Positions 27,248 to 37,803 of a DNA stretch of 64,000 nucleotides are shown here, one piece after another. Both the position numbers and the translations under genes were made by a program. The DNA is from Gimesia alba. GTDB taxonomy: Bacteria > Planctomycetota > Planctomycetia > Planctomycetales > Planctomycetaceae. The notes below the pieces were generated by a model. The model was not told the DNA's origin. It was given only the letters and a program-made list of their open reading frames with translations, and searched no databases. The stretch covers positions 3,451,546 through 3,515,545 of the forward strand of contig NZ_CP036269.1 in the NCBI RefSeq assembly GCF_007744675.1, written 5' to 3'. Each line of letters begins with the position of its first letter. Position 1 is the first letter of the stretch.

Positions 27248-29107
27248 ATGCCGATTCTGAATGCGATTTCTTCGAAGCAGGTACATAAACCACTCATTGT
27301 GTGTGGAGCGCCGTTACTGTTAGGGGCGCTGATTCTGGTTCAAACCAGCAGCTTTCGAAGTGTGAAAAGTCCGACTTTCGATGAGACTTTTTTTCTGAAT
27401 ACCGCGTTGACCAGTGTGGACCAGAGTGAGCTGGATCAACGCATCAGTGGTGAGGGCGTCGCCCCGATTCCGATTCTACTGACCTATCTGCCCGTGGCCT
27501 GGTCGGCGGGAGGCAGTCAACGCTCGGAAAGGTGGCAGGGGGAAATCTCCGATCCCCCCCTGATTAATCAGGCACGATTATTAAACGCACTGCTGGTGGG
27601 TATCCCGACCATGCTGCTGATTTACTTCTGGTTGCTGCACCGTAGAGGCTTTGCCGCGGGGTTTCTGGGGGCGGCTCTGGTAACGTTCTCGCCGACGATG
27701 ATCGCACATTTTTCACTGGCCACGACCGATGCCTGTTTCACATTGATGGCGTTGATTGCTCTGGCGACACTTACCCGATACTGGAAGGCACCGTCTACCC
27801 GAAATTTATGCTGGCTGGCGATTGCCGTTTCGCTTGCGATCTCAGCGAAATATTCCGGCATATTTTTGCTGCCTTGTGTGTTGATCATCATGGTTCTTGT
27901 TGCGATTCCGCAAATCAGTGCCGGCTCAAAAAAAATGCTCTGGCTGCTGTTCAAGCGGGTGACCGTTTCTTTTTCCCTGTTACTGTTGCTGCTGATTCCT
28001 TTCACATGGGCATTTCATCTGTTCGGCTTCAGTGGTCCGCTAAAGACAGTACCTTATGCAGAAACGCCGGACTATTCCGCCTGGGTTCGCGTTCTGGGGC
28101 GAGGTCCGGTTGCCGAACGCATAATGGAAGTCTCCCATACTCATCTGAAACGCCCTGCTCCGTTTGCGGGCGTCCTGTTTCAGTTCCTGCATAATTCGGC
28201 AGGACATGATGCATATTTAATGGGGCAGGTCTCCAACACTGGCTGGTGGTATTACTTTCCGCTGACCTGGCTCTGGAAAAGTACGCCGGTGGAATTATTA
28301 CTGACGGTGCTGGGGCTGATTTTGAGTGTCTGCTTTCTACTGGATCTCTGGAAAACGTGGCGCCATTCCAGGGGCGAAGTTCCCGAGATTGCTGCAGAAA
28401 ATAGTCCTTCTACGATGGGGCAGGAACCGACCAATCATGCGCCTTTGATCTGGATTCTGGCGATCGCTGTGTTACTGGGAATGTCCCTCACCAGTCGACT
28501 GAATCTGGGACAGCGTTATCTGCTCACGGTTTATCCGCTGATGTTTCTGTTTACGATTGACCAGTTCATGCGCTGGTTTAAAAACAAAACGTTTCTGGTT
28601 TACACGTTTGCCGGGCTCTGTTTCGGGTTTCAAATTCTGGCGATCACTTCGATTCAGCCGCATTATCTGGCTTACTTCAATGGGCTTGTCGGCGGCCCGG
28701 AAGCGGGTCACAAATATCTGCTCGATTCCAACATGGACTGGGGGCAAGATTTGCCGGCACTCAAAGCGGCTTTAGCTGACCTGCCTCCTGACGATCGCGA
28801 CAGGTGTTTGCTGTACTATTTCGGGACCGCGCGGCCGGAAGCATATGGGATTTCGGTACTGTCGTTAAAAGAGACACTGCCTGATGATATCGATCGGTGG
28901 AGTAGTCTGGCGCTTTCGGTGAATCATCTGCAAGGACTGTATACACAGGGGAAAGATCCGTTTGAGGGCTTCCGATCTTTGAAACCGTTGAAACGAGCCG
29001 GGTATTCGATTTTTCTGTATGATTTAAAGACGCCGGAAGCAAAACAGGCGCTACAGGAATCCATTGCGACTTTACGGAAAATGCAGGCGAATGAAAAAAC
29101 AAAATAG
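27248..29107 (+). CDS. GT-C membrane glycosyltransferase, PMT/ArnT-like
   Basis: 619 residues with about ten hydrophobic helices. After the first helix comes the acidic motif SPTFDETFFLNTAL on the periplasmic side, the catalytic Asp/Glu region of GT-C enzymes. Later segments such as FSPTMIAHFSLATTDACFTL and NLGQRYLLTVYPLMFLFTI are typical of dolichyl/polyprenyl-phosphate sugar mannosyltransferase-like proteins. The C-terminal soluble part contains LLDSNMDWGQDLPALKA, common in the planctomycete version of this family. It should transfer a sugar from a polyprenyl-phosphate donor at the outer face of the inner membrane. The acceptor is unknown. Confidence 0.88.
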   Translation: MPILNAISSKQVHKPLIVCGAPLLLGALILVQTSSFRSVKSPTFDETFFLNTALTSVDQSELDQRISGEGVAPIPILLTYLPVAWSAGGSQRSERWQGEISDPPLINQARLLNALLVGIPTMLLIYFWLLHRRGFAAGFLGAALVTFSPTMIAHFSLATTDACFTLMALIALATLTRYWKAPSTRNLCWLAIAVSLAISAKYSGIFLLPCVLIIMVLVAIPQISAGSKKMLWLLFKRVTVSFSLLLLLLIPFTWAFHLFGFSGPLKTVPYAETPDYSAWVRVLGRGPVAERIMEVSHTHLKRPAPFAGVLFQFLHNSAGHDAYLMGQVSNTGWWYYFPLTWLWKSTPVELLLTVLGLILSVCFLLDLWKTWRHSRGEVPEIAAENSPSTMGQEPTNHAPLIWILAIAVLLGMSLTSRLNLGQRYLLTVYPLMFLFTIDQFMRWFKNKTFLVYTFAGLCFGFQILAITSIQPHYLAYFNGLVGGPEAGHKYLLDSNMDWGQDLPALKAALADLPPDDRDRCLLYYFGTARPEAYGISVLSLKETLPDDIDRWSSLALSVNHLQGLYTQGKDPFEGFRSLKPLKRAGYSIFLYDLKTPEAKQALQESIATLRKMQANEKTK

Positions 29108-29261
29108 CTGGCAGATACGGACGATCCCCATTCGTTTTTCGGTACCGATCAGTTCAACTGTAGCTCCGCTGAGTCTGTCATGATATAATCAACGCTTGAT
29201 GCGTTGCAGTATGGTTACTGGTGCAGCCACAATCAGAAATGTCGGAGTGGAGACTGCTTTG

Positions 29262-32200
29262 ATGAGACAGCGAGTCCGAAATATTACCTGGATATCAAGT
29301 CTGATTCTCGTTTATTGTCTGAAAGGGTATCAGGCGACAGGCGCGGAAATCGAGTTCAACCGTGACGTACGACCGATTCTGTCTGATCTCTGTTTTCAGT
29401 GTCATGGTCCCGATTCGTCTCAGCGTCAAGCTGATCTGCGACTGGATCAGGAGAGTGGCTTGCTGGGGACGGCTGACAAGCCGGGGGCCGTCGTCAAAGG
29501 CAACGCGGCGGAAAGTGAATTATTCGCCCGACTGATTTCGAATGATCCTGATTTACAGATGCCTCCTGCCACTTCAGGCAAACAAATCACGGTCGCACAA
29601 ATTGAAACGCTAAAACAGTGGATCAACAAGGGGGCGCAGTGGCAGAAACATTGGGCCTTCATTCGTCCCCGCCGTCCGGAAGTTCCGCAAGTCAAACAGG
29701 CGGGGTGGGTGCGGAACCCGATTGATACATTTGTACTCGCGCGGCTCGAACAAGAGGGGCTCACTCCTTCGCCTGAAGCAGACAAATCGACGCTCCTGCG
29801 GCGTTTGAGTCTGGACCTGACCGGCCTGCCCCCGACTCTGGCTCAACAGGAACGTTTTTTCAAAGATGATTCTCCAACCGCTTATGAAGAGCTGGTCGAT
29901 CGGCTCTTGCAATCTCCCCATTACGGCGAACGAATGGCGATGGAATGGCTGGATGCGGCCCGTTATGCAGACACCAGTGGTTATCAGACGGACGGTGAGC
30001 GGCATATGTGGCGCTGGCGTGAATGGGTGATTGAAGCATTCAACAATAATATGCCCTTCGATCAATTCACGGTTGAGCAACTGGCCGGCGATTTGTTACC
30101 TGAGCCGACGCTCAGCCAGAGAATTGCAACCGGCTTCAATCGAAATCATCGTGCCAATTCTGAAGGGGGAATCATCTTCGATGAATACCTGCTTGAATAC
30201 GCGGTCGATCGGGTCGAGACGACGGGCACGGTCTGGCTGGGGCTGACGATCGGTTGTGCTCGCTGTCATGAGCACAAATATGATCCCATTTCGCAAAAAG
30301 AATTTTATCAGCTGATCGCGTTTTTCAATAATATCCCTGAACGTGGCCGCGCGATTAAATACGGCAATGCCGCGCCCTTTATCAAAGCGCCGACGAAACA
30401 GCAGCAACAGCAATTGGCAGAACTCGATCAGAAAATCGAGAGCTATGAACAGATGCTGCAAGAGGCGACACCTGCTCTGAAAAAATTTCAAACCTACTGG
30501 GAACAACAGCCGCCGGCAAGCGACTTACAAAAACCATTTCCGGAGCAAGATCAGGCCTATCAGATTTCCTTCGACGGAGAGTTGAAGCTCAAGGTGATCG
30601 GCAAGCAGAACACGGACTTCTATGCCAAAAAGACGAATGCATCCAGTGACCTGACGAGTGATCAGAAAGAAACCTCATTGGAAAAACCGACGTTTGTAAA
30701 GGGTATCGCAGGCCAGGCAATACAGCTAAACGGAACTCAATCTTATAAGACAAAGCAAAAACCAACATTGAGTGACAAGGACCCATTTTCGTTGGAATTT
30801 CAGATTTATCCACAGCAGCCGAGTGGAACGATACTCGCTTCACTTACACCGGCTCAAGATGAGAGTGGCTTTCGCGTTTTTCTCAAAGCAGGCCGCTTAC
30901 AGATCCATTTCGGACCGCGCTGGCTGGATGATGCGATTTTGCTGCGGACTAAAAATCAACTGGAGTTGAACCGTTGGTCGCATATTGTGTTGACGTATGC
31001 TGGTAATTCTCAGGCACAGGATTTTCAATTATATGTGAACGGCGAATCGCAGGAACTGGAAGTCAATTTAAATTACCTGACAGGCGGTTTTTCGTTTCCT
31101 TCACCACTGGAATTCGGGGCGTATCACGGTGCGGATCATTATCAAGGACTAATCGATGAATTGAAAATTTACAATTTCCAATTCTCTTCCGATCGGGCCG
31201 CAATCGCTTCTGTTGCAGAGCCGGTCCGGCAGATTGTACAGATACCGGAGGGTGAGCGCACTCCGCAGCAACAATTAAAGCTGACACATTTTTATTTGTC
31301 AGTTATAGCACCAGACAAAGCCCCCAAAAAATATCGTACTCTGTTTTCCTCATTACAAAAAATCAAAATGCAGCGCGAAGCATTTTATCGCAGTCTGCCG
31401 ACCAGCATGGTGATGCAGGAACGCGAACAGAAAAAGCCAACCTTTGTGCTGATGCGGGGTGAGTACGATAAGCCGGGCGAAAAGGTCTCCGCCGGAATCC
31501 CGTCCAGTCTGGGGACCCTTCCAGAAGATCTATCCCGCAATCGTCTGGGACTGGCCCGCTGGCTCGTTGATCCCATGAATCCATTGACGGCACGGGTGAT
31601 TGTGAATCGTTACTGGCAGATGTATTTCGGAAACGGTTTGGTGAAAACGACCGAAGACTTCGGTTCGCAAGGCGCCTGGCCGACACATCCGGACCTGCTG
31701 GATTGGCTGGCGACAGAATTTATTCGTTCTGGCTGGGATGTCAAGCGGTTACAGAAGTTGATTGTCACGTCTGCCACTTATCGTCAGTCGTCGCATGTGT
31801 CAGCGGCTTTGCAGCAGGCTGATTCAGAGAATCAACTACTGGCCCGAGCGAGCCGCTTGCGTTTGTCAGCCGAGATGATTCGCGATCAGGCGTTGTTTTC
31901 TGCGGGATTGTTACGCACAAAAATTGGTGGCCCTTCGGTCAAACCTTATCAGCCAAAAGGTGTCTGGAAAGAGATAGCAAGTCAGGAATATCAACCGGGG
32001 ACAGGCGACGATTTGTTTCGTCGCAGCATGTATACGTTCTGGAAACGGACGGTACCTCCACCCGCGATGTCGACGTTTGATGCTCCGTCGCGGGAAACCT
32101 GTATTGTGAAACGCTCGCGGACGAATACCCCATTGCAAGCATTGGCGCTATTAAACGATGTGACGTATGTGGAGGCGGCTCGCAAACTGGCAGAGCGGAT

Positions 32201-32474
32201 GCTCAAGCAAAGGGAGCAAAAGCCAGCGGCCCGGATTCAGTACGCAATGCGTATTGTGCTCGCACGGGAACCGAGTGAACGGGAACTGGAAATATTTTTG
32301 AGCGGTTTTGAACGATACTTAAAACGCTTTCAAAAAAATCCGGGGGCTGCGAAAGAATTTCTGACTGTCGGAGAATCACCAGTTCCAAAGCAATACAACA
32401 TGGCAGAACACGCGGCCTATACCGTGATTGCCAGTCTGATTCTCAACCTGGATGAAACGATCAACAGGGAATAA
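29262..32474 (+). CDS. Planctomycete cytochrome c-type protein: PSCyt1, DUF1549, LamG, DUF1553
   Basis: 1070 residues from ATG 29262 (GGAGA eight bases upstream; signal sequence [15 protein letters not shown]). The domain order is a c-type haem motif CFQCHGPD near residue 50, DUF1549 ([31 protein letters not shown]), the second Cys-rich motif [13 protein letters not shown], a LamG/concanavalin-like insert at about residues 480-650 ([10 protein letters not shown] ... [20 protein letters not shown]), then DUF1553 ([27 protein letters not shown]). This protein class is almost confined to planctomycetes and their relatives and is exported. It is followed directly by a DUF1501 gene, the usual partner. 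The LamG insert suggests polysaccharide binding. Biochemical role unknown. Confidence 0.95.
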   Translation: MRQRVRNITWISSLILVYCLKGYQATGAEIEFNRDVRPILSDLCFQCHGPDSSQRQADLRLDQESGLLGTADKPGAVVKGNAAESELFARLISNDPDLQMPPATSGKQITVAQIETLKQWINKGAQWQKHWAFIRPRRPEVPQVKQAGWVRNPIDTFVLARLEQEGLTPSPEADKSTLLRRLSLDLTGLPPTLAQQERFFKDDSPTAYEELVDRLLQSPHYGERMAMEWLDAARYADTSGYQTDGERHMWRWREWVIEAFNNNMPFDQFTVEQLAGDLLPEPTLSQRIATGFNRNHRANSEGGIIFDEYLLEYAVDRVETTGTVWLGLTIGCARCHEHKYDPISQKEFYQLIAFFNNIPERGRAIKYGNAAPFIKAPTKQQQQQLAELDQKIESYEQMLQEATPALKKFQTYWEQQPPASDLQKPFPEQDQAYQISFDGELKLKVIGKQNTDFYAKKTNASSDLTSDQKETSLEKPTFVKGIAGQAIQLNGTQSYKTKQKPTLSDKDPFSLEFQIYPQQPSGTILASLTPAQDESGFRVFLKAGRLQIHFGPRWLDDAILLRTKNQLELNRWSHIVLTYAGNSQAQDFQLYVNGESQELEVNLNYLTGGFSFPSPLEFGAYHGADHYQGLIDELKIYNFQFSSDRAAIASVAEPVRQIVQIPEGERTPQQQLKLTHFYLSVIAPDKAPKKYRTLFSSLQKIKMQREAFYRSLPTSMVMQEREQKKPTFVLMRGEYDKPGEKVSAGIPSSLGTLPEDLSRNRLGLARWLVDPMNPLTARVIVNRYWQMYFGNGLVKTTEDFGSQGAWPTHPDLLDWLATEFIRSGWDVKRLQKLIVTSATYRQSSHVSAALQQADSENQLLARASRLRLSAEMIRDQALFSAGLLRTKIGGPSVKPYQPKGVWKEIASQEYQPGTGDDLFRRSMYTFWKRTVPPPAMSTFDAPSRETCIVKRSRTNTPLQALALLNDVTYVEAARKLAERMLKQREQKPAARIQYAMRIVLAREPSERELEIFLSGFERYLKRFQKNPGAAKEFLTVGESPVPKQYNMAEHAAYTVIASLILNLDETINRE

Positions 32475-32477
32475 TTG

Positions 32478-33914
32478 ATGTCAAATATCAGAGACGAATT
32501 AGAGATGCAGGTCAACCGCCGTTCTTTTTTGCGGCAGAACACAGCTGGCGTAGGGCTGGCGGCATTGGCGACGTTGCTGCAGGAATCGGGGGCCGCAGAG
32601 CCACAACCTGCCAGTTCCAGCGGACTGCACTTCCCTGCCCGGGCCAAACGAGTGATATATCTGAGCCAGTCGGGGGCTCCTTCTCAGCTGGATCTATTTG
32701 ACTATAAGCCAGCCCTCAAAAAATTTCACAAGACCGAACTTCCCGATTCGATCCGCCGCGGCCAGCGGTTAACCGGCATGACATCGGGGCAGAATAGTTT
32801 TCCGATCGCCGCCTCGATGTTCAAGTTCGCGCAGCACGGCAAGAGCGGAACCTGGATCAGTGAGCTTCTGCCACACACGGCGAAAATCGCAGATGAGATG
32901 TGTGTGGTCAAGTCGCTGTATACCGAAGCCATTAACCATGATCCTGCAATTACCTTTCTCCAGACCGGCAGCATCCAGGCAGGCCGCCCCAGTATGGGGT
33001 CGTGGATTTCTTATGGATTGGGGAGTGAAAACAAGGATTTGCCGACATTTGTTGCATTGACTTCAGGAGCGGGCGGGCAGCCGCTCTACGATCGTTTGTG
33101 GGGGAGCGGCTTTTTGCCGACGAAACATCAGGGAGTGAAGTTTCGCCGTTCGAGTGATCCGGTGCTGTTTCTCTCGAATCCACCCGGAGTGAATAAACAG
33201 GCGCGGCGGGAAATGCTGGATGATCTTGGTGCGCTCAATCGGTTGGCACTGGAAGCAAAGGGAGACCCCGAAATTGCCACTCGGATTGCACAGTATGAAC
33301 TGGCGTTTCGGATGCAGACTTCGGTTCCCGAATTGACGGATCTTGCTCAGGAATCAGCGGCGACGTTTGAATTGTATGGCGAGCAGGCCAAACAGCCGGG
33401 AACCTACGCCGCCAATTGTCTGTTGGCGAGGCGTCTGGCAGAACGGGGCGTGCGATTTATCCAGTTGTATCATCGCGGCTGGGATCACCATCTGAATCTG
33501 CCCAGTAAGATCAAACAACTGGCGGGGGAAACCGATCAGGCGACGGCGGCATTGATCCTCGACTTGAAACAGCGAGGCATGCTGGATGATACACTGGTAG
33601 TCTGGGCGGGAGAATTTGGCCGGACCGTGTATTGTCAGGGAACCCTCACCGCCACGAACTACGGACGCGATCATCATCCGCGATGCTTCACAGTCTGGGC
33701 GGCAGGAGGCGGGATGAAGCCGGGTTTGACTTACGGCGAGACCGACGATTTCAGCTACAATATCACTGAAAACCCCCTGCCCGTGCATGACTTGAACGCG
33801 ACGATTCTACACTCTTTAGGCATCGACCACAAAAAGCTGACGTTCAAATTCCAGGGCCGTTACTATCGTCTGACCGACGTGCATGGGAATGTGGTGCAGC
33901 CGTTGTTGAGCTGA
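32478..33914 (+). CDS. DUF1501 protein with Tat signal
   Basis: 478 residues from ATG 32478, three bases past the stop codon of the cytochrome gene. The N terminus has a twin-arginine motif NRRSFLRQ followed by a hydrophobic stretch (VGLAALATLL), so it is exported folded. The body holds sulfatase/alkaline phosphatase-fold features of DUF1501: VIYLSQSGAPSQLDLFDYKP, LLPHTAKIADEMCVVKSLYT, VWAGEFGRTVYCQG and GRDHHPRCFTVWAAGGG, in which Asp and His residues could bind a metal. The pair cytochrome/DUF1501 is a hallmark of planctomycete genomes. Translational coupling is likely from the three-base gap. Substrate unknown. Confidence 0.94.
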   Translation: MSNIRDELEMQVNRRSFLRQNTAGVGLAALATLLQESGAAEPQPASSSGLHFPARAKRVIYLSQSGAPSQLDLFDYKPALKKFHKTELPDSIRRGQRLTGMTSGQNSFPIAASMFKFAQHGKSGTWISELLPHTAKIADEMCVVKSLYTEAINHDPAITFLQTGSIQAGRPSMGSWISYGLGSENKDLPTFVALTSGAGGQPLYDRLWGSGFLPTKHQGVKFRRSSDPVLFLSNPPGVNKQARREMLDDLGALNRLALEAKGDPEIATRIAQYELAFRMQTSVPELTDLAQESAATFELYGEQAKQPGTYAANCLLARRLAERGVRFIQLYHRGWDHHLNLPSKIKQLAGETDQATAALILDLKQRGMLDDTLVVWAGEFGRTVYCQGTLTATNYGRDHHPRCFTVWAAGGGMKPGLTYGETDDFSYNITENPLPVHDLNATILHSLGIDHKKLTFKFQGRYYRLTDVHGNVVQPLLS

Positions 33915-34169
33915 AAGATTGAGACGGAATCGAATGATCCTTTTTTGAGTACAACGATCCACAATGCTGAGATCTACTTATGACCTTGGCTCGTTGTTCG
34001 GTTTTTTACTATAATTCGCGCATGAGACTTCAGAAAGAGCAGAGCCGCAGGGAACTTTTCGACCGATTACAGCGTCAATCAGAGGTCGTCTTCTCGGGAC
34101 TGGTTTCTCGGATTCTGATTTGTGAACGGATTGGTTCTTCAGTCAACCTAAGAAAAAGGAGTGTTTCTC

Positions 34170-34520
34170 ATGCGTCGCTGGACAATTCCACTGCTGGTAA
34201 TGTTTGTTATGATTGGTTTGCTGACGGACAGTCTGCGCAGTGCTCCGGAACCGGATTCATCTGAAGCGAGCGTGCAAGAGTTACTCAAGCGGGTGAAACA
34301 GCTCGAGAAACGTGTGGAAGAGTTGGAAAAGGTCCCCCCGAAAATAGTGTTCCCACAGACTCCTCCGCAGGCTCCTCCGATGCTACTTCAGTTGCCGGGA
34401 AAAAAAGCCACAGTTGTCCCGCGGCCATCCGCGATTCCACGTATTCCAGATAACTGGAAACGAAATCAGATTAACGGCATCGAGTATTATATCGTACCCC
34501 TCGATGCAAAAAAGAAATAA
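34170..34520 (+). CDS. Small secreted or membrane-anchored coiled-coil protein
   Basis: 116 residues from ATG 34170 (AAGGAG eight bases upstream). The N terminus is a signal peptide or anchor (MRRWTIPLLVMFVMIGLL). It is followed by a short leucine-heptad coiled coil (LLKRVKQLEKRVEELEK), a Pro-rich linker (FPQTPPQAPPM) and a C-terminal block INGIEYYIVPLD. The shape recalls the small periplasmic 'coiled coil plus linker' proteins common in planctomycetes. It precedes the DUF971 gene by only seven bases, so the two are probably cotranscribed. Function unknown. Confidence 0.8.
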   Translation: MRRWTIPLLVMFVMIGLLTDSLRSAPEPDSSEASVQELLKRVKQLEKRVEELEKVPPKIVFPQTPPQAPPMLLQLPGKKATVVPRPSAIPRIPDNWKRNQINGIEYYIVPLDAKKK

Positions 34521-34527
34521 ACACGAC

Positions 34528-34860
34528 ATGGACCCCACTCCTACGGAATTGAAAAAACTCACTGAAGAGAATGCCATTCTTATCGGCTGGAGCGATGGTC
34601 AACAACGTCGCTACACGTTCGCAGAATTACGCAAATCCTGTCCTTGTGTGACATGCCGCAACGAACGCAAAGCAGCACAGGCCGAACCCATGAAACTGAC
34701 AGTACTCTCGCCTGTCGAACTCCAGCCGGTCAAGGTCGAACGGATGAGCCTCGCGGGCAACTACGCCTACCGCATCACCTTCAACGACGGACATAACACA
34801 GGTCTGTTTACGTTTGAGCTACTGCGGAAACTGGGTACGGTTGTGGATGGGCCGTCTTAG
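34528..34860 (+). CDS. DUF971 (gamma-butyrobetaine hydroxylase-like N-terminal) protein
   Basis: 110 residues from ATG 34528; a longer frame from 34414 overlaps the preceding gene and is rejected. The DUF971 core is clear: ILIGWSDGQQRRYTFAELR, a pair of cysteines in SCPCVTC (CxC..C, a likely metal site), and AYRITFNDGHNTGLFTFELL. In some bacteria this domain stands alone and has been linked with iron-sulfur protein or Mrp/ApbC function; that is family knowledge, not shown here. It is cytoplasmic and follows the coiled-coil protein gene closely. Confidence 0.92.
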   Translation: MDPTPTELKKLTEENAILIGWSDGQQRRYTFAELRKSCPCVTCRNERKAAQAEPMKLTVLSPVELQPVKVERMSLAGNYAYRITFNDGHNTGLFTFELLRKLGTVVDGPS

Positions 34861-34886
34861 AAAAACGGTTTACACTCAGCAATGAT

Positions 34887-35921
34887 TCATTCGAGCTTTT
34901 TATCGGGTATAAACGTGCCGCCGCGGATCAGTTTTTTTGTACCGCCCCGGTGATCGATGACCGATGTTTCAATAATACCGGGGGCACCGTTATCTTCAAT
35001 TCGACGTCCCTTCGGTAATTCCATTCCATCAACGGTGAAAACCGTAGCGGGAATCGGCTGATTGATCTTAAGCCATTCGAATTTCATTTCGAGCCGCTGA
35101 TGATTGAACTGACTGTCTGTATTGAAAGCGACGGGAACCCAGACGGATTCGATTTCTTTCCAGGTGATTTCACTCTTGATGGCGGGTTTTGAGTCAAATC
35201 GTTTAGGCGTGCCCGTTTTGCGATAAACAGAATATTTCGTGGGAGTAAATCCGTGAAGCTCGTCAATCCAGAGCACGAGCTTAAATTCGTTTGACTTTCC
35301 GAAGAACCAGGTGACCTCGTACACGCCTTCACTATGCCGGGTAATGCGTTCCAATTCGTAAGATTGATACATCTGTAGTACTCCTGGCAGGAACCATCGA
35401 CTGCCTGAGCGCGACATGCCATACAAAAGCTCGGAGTCGTTGATCAGGCCGATCACGCGGATATCGAACGGTGAAAAATAGCCATACGGCTTGTAATCCG
35501 GATCGTTGATCCTGACGCCGGTGTTATTCCCTTCCGTATGAATGCTGTACTCCGGCGTTTTGACGTAGATTGATCGAGAATGCAATGTTCGTTTTTCACC
35601 CTTCTTTTTTGGATGAGGGGTGATCTGTTTGACATCCTGGTCGAACCGAAACTTTTTGAATTGCTGGGAAAAGAAACAATCCGCTTTCAGCTCAATACGT
35701 AGCGGCGTGGCGAAATCCGTCACGACAGCGTCGGCTTTGAATTCGCCTGATTTCAGGAGTGACCGCTGCTGTTGCATTCCCTGCAGCAGAGATTGCACTA
35801 CCTTCTTCTGCTCATGTTTTTCCTTCGCAGTCGGTTTTTGTGCGGGAGCCGATGCGATTGCTGACAAGAAAAACAGACCACTGCTGAGTAGAAATACTTT
35901 GATTTTGTAAGACGCATTCAT
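34887..35921 (-). CDS. Exported LolA-like protein of unknown function
   Basis: 344 residues from ATG 35921 (AGGA seven bases upstream; signal peptide VFLLSSGLFFLSAIASAPA). The mature part is beta-rich, with alternating strands such as LRIELKADCFFSQQFKKFRFD, YSIHTEGNNTGVRI and EVTWFFGKSNEFKLVLWID, a pattern like LolA/LppX-type half-barrels that bind lipids. This is a fold guess. It is the last gene of a minus-strand cluster (SMP-30-like, redoxin, NlpC/P60-like, this gene), with 20 bp between it and the gene before. A periplasmic location is likely. Confidence 0.7.
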   Translation of the reverse strand: MNASYKIKVFLLSSGLFFLSAIASAPAQKPTAKEKHEQKKVVQSLLQGMQQQRSLLKSGEFKADAVVTDFATPLRIELKADCFFSQQFKKFRFDQDVKQITPHPKKKGEKRTLHSRSIYVKTPEYSIHTEGNNTGVRINDPDYKPYGYFSPFDIRVIGLINDSELLYGMSRSGSRWFLPGVLQMYQSYELERITRHSEGVYEVTWFFGKSNEFKLVLWIDELHGFTPTKYSVYRKTGTPKRFDSKPAIKSEITWKEIESVWVPVAFNTDSQFNHQRLEMKFEWLKINQPIPATVFTVDGMELPKGRRIEDNGAPGIIETSVIDHRGGTKKLIRGGTFIPDKKLE

Positions 35922-35941
35922 ACTTGTTCCTGATCCCACGC

Positions 35942-37021
35942 TTATTTCTGGTGTGGTTTGGCAACTGCTTTTATCGGGTAATCTTCTGTCTTTTCTTTTT
36001 TCTTACCCTTCTCGACAGTGGTGTAAGTCACGTTGACATTACCTGTGACCTTCCACTCGTTCCGGGAACCACTGATCGTGAGTTTCATCTGGTTGATCGT
36101 CATGTTATCGTCTGATTGACCCTTTTGGGGATTTGCTTTTTTGAGGACATCGAAGACTCCCTGAATCTGGTCGACGAAACTTTTGTCGTTAACGACAAAG
36201 TCGGAACCGTTTTTGTTTGCGATGAATTCTAACGTATCCGGTTTCGAAAATAGTTTCATGACCTGAGCGAGTTCTTCTGGTAGATAATAGCGTCCTTTCA
36301 CGCGTTTCGCATTCACGGGCTGCCAACCTGCCAGTATCGGTTTTGCTTTGGATTTCTCCCTGCCTTGGAAGTCGTACAGCATCTCCGCGCGGAGTTTCTC
36401 TTTCGGCCGCCAATATTCGAAATTGAAACCTTTGAAGGGGACCTTGAGTGAATCGTTGCCGCCCGAAATCAGAAACACGCTGCCGTCTGCATCTTTCGAG
36501 AGGATCTTGCCGCCGTCGGTAACCAACGCCACGTGCAAACATTTGCTTGTGCCATTGGGATAATCTTTCAGGAAGGCGACGATATCACCTTTTCGGCTTG
36601 CAGATTCGCCACTCTGTTTTGTGCAAAACCGCTTCAGAAAGTTTTGGTAAAACTGATCCGCTCCCCCGCCGCGCAGTTCGGCGATGCGGTTTCGTGCTGA
36701 CAGATCGCCACCCCAGTATAACCATTCGGTGACCAGACCGACGCAGTCCTGTTCGGTCGCGGGGCCCTGCTTGCGGACGCATTTTCCAGAGTCAAGGATG
36801 GGACCATAGCTCTTTTTTTCCTGGTCCAGTTGTTTGCGTCTGGCTTCGGGGGTGATGGAATCGGTACGAATGTGATACAAGAAGTCAGCAGGTTGGATGC
36901 TGGACGTTTTTGAAAGCGGCGAGAAACGGACCTGAATGGATTGAGCCCACGCCACGTCGTTCATTCCCCACGTCGCTGCAATGAGCATGAAGCTGGCAAG
37001 TAGAGTACCGTAACGAAACAT
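35942..37021 (-). CDS. Exported NlpC/P60-like (papain-fold) protein
   Basis: 359 residues from ATG 37021, which has AGGGAGG seven bases upstream and starts a signal peptide (TLLASFMLIAATW, cleavage near VAWAQ). The frame is open for 350 bases further, but that overlaps the redoxin gene and is rejected. The middle holds EQDCVGLVTEWLYW (candidate nucleophile Cys in DC-hydrophobic), GDIVAFLKD and KCLHVALVTDGGKIL (candidate His), the order expected of NlpC/P60 cell-wall peptidases. The C-terminal third is unassigned. A cell-wall hydrolase role would fit a periplasmic site. Confidence in the fold is moderate. Confidence 0.7.
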   Translation of the reverse strand: MFRYGTLLASFMLIAATWGMNDVAWAQSIQVRFSPLSKTSSIQPADFLYHIRTDSITPEARRKQLDQEKKSYGPILDSGKCVRKQGPATEQDCVGLVTEWLYWGGDLSARNRIAELRGGGADQFYQNFLKRFCTKQSGESASRKGDIVAFLKDYPNGTSKCLHVALVTDGGKILSKDADGSVFLISGGNDSLKVPFKGFNFEYWRPKEKLRAEMLYDFQGREKSKAKPILAGWQPVNAKRVKGRYYLPEELAQVMKLFSKPDTLEFIANKNGSDFVVNDKSFVDQIQGVFDVLKKANPQKGQSDDNMTINQMKLTISGSRNEWKVTGNVNVTYTTVEKGKKKEKTEDYPIKAVAKPHQK

Positions 37022-37184
37022 GATACGCCTCCCTTTTTCGAAGAACCTGAACCCGAAACGCTTCGCAGCATTTCTACTGTGGGAACTTGGAAGCCTGCTC
37101 AAATGCGAGCGTACCAAGGTGACTCCTGGCTTTCCAGAAGATTCTGGTGGCAGCGAGCTGATTTTGCGGGAATGAAGGGCGCGC

Positions 37185-37784
37185 TTAGTTTGCTGGTGCA
37201 TTGAGATACTTCTCCACCGTTTTCTCAAGCTGGTCGCCGGGAATATCAATCGCCAGGAATTTGTGTTCTCTGTCCAGCAGAATATAAACGGGAGTCGAGT
37301 TGGGTTTGAGATCGCTTCCCCAGATACGGTCTGGTTCGTTCTCGTTTTTTTGACTGCGATCGGAATCAATGAATTTCAGTTTCCACCAGTTGCGGCTGCC
37401 GTAAAACGCAGATCCGCGCCGATTCATTTCCGCCTGGTATTCAGGCCAGTCATCCCTCCAGAAACTGATGATTTTAAAATCGGGACGCGCTCCGTGCTTT
37501 TGGAAGATCCGTTCCACGGTGCGTAGATTCTGTTCGTACTGTTTGTCGTTGAGCGACCAATAGGTGAGGAGAGTAAAACTGCCTTTATTAGTTTTCAGAT
37601 TGCTCACATTCCCATCGCTGGCGAAACCTTCGATCACAGGCGCTGGCTGACCGACGCGAAACCGTTTCAACCCCTGCTCTGTGTTCGCGGCCTTACCTGA
37701 CTTCTCTTCTGACTTCAACACTGCTGGAAATAGCAGAACAACACAAACGAAGAAACTTGCATAGCTACTTACTTTTGAAGTCAT
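37185..37784 (-). CDS. Exported thioredoxin-fold protein lacking the CxxC motif
   Basis: 199 residues with a signal peptide (FFVCVVLLFPAVL). The mature part has the TlpA/redoxin pattern: FRVGQPAPVIEGF, then SFTLLTYWSLNDKQY where thioredoxins have WCxxC, the strand FKIISFWRDDW, and NSTPVYILLDREHKFLAI with the cis-proline TP. Both redox cysteines are absent, so disulfide chemistry is unlikely. A paralogue at 41377-41960 shares the WSL...D and KFLA(I/V).IP..QL elements and also lacks CxxC. It lies between the SMP-30-like and NlpC/P60-like genes on the minus strand, probably in one operon. Confidence 0.82.
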   Translation of the reverse strand: MTSKVSSYASFFVCVVLLFPAVLKSEEKSGKAANTEQGLKRFRVGQPAPVIEGFASDGNVSNLKTNKGSFTLLTYWSLNDKQYEQNLRTVERIFQKHGARPDFKIISFWRDDWPEYQAEMNRRGSAFYGSRNWWKLKFIDSDRSQKNENEPDRIWGSDLKPNSTPVYILLDREHKFLAIDIPGDQLEKTVEKYLNAPAN

Positions 37785-37803
37785 TTTCTGCTCCCCTGAT
37801 TTT

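Noticed and set aside
34414..34527. Longer form of the DUF971 protein
   Set aside because: It would overlap the preceding coiled-coil gene in another frame by more than 100 bases; ATG 34528 starts the conserved domain neatly.
37022..37369. N-terminal extension of the NlpC/P60-like gene
   Set aside because: It overlaps the redoxin gene by 185 bases, lacks protein sense, and the signal peptide with a strong SD starts at 37021.
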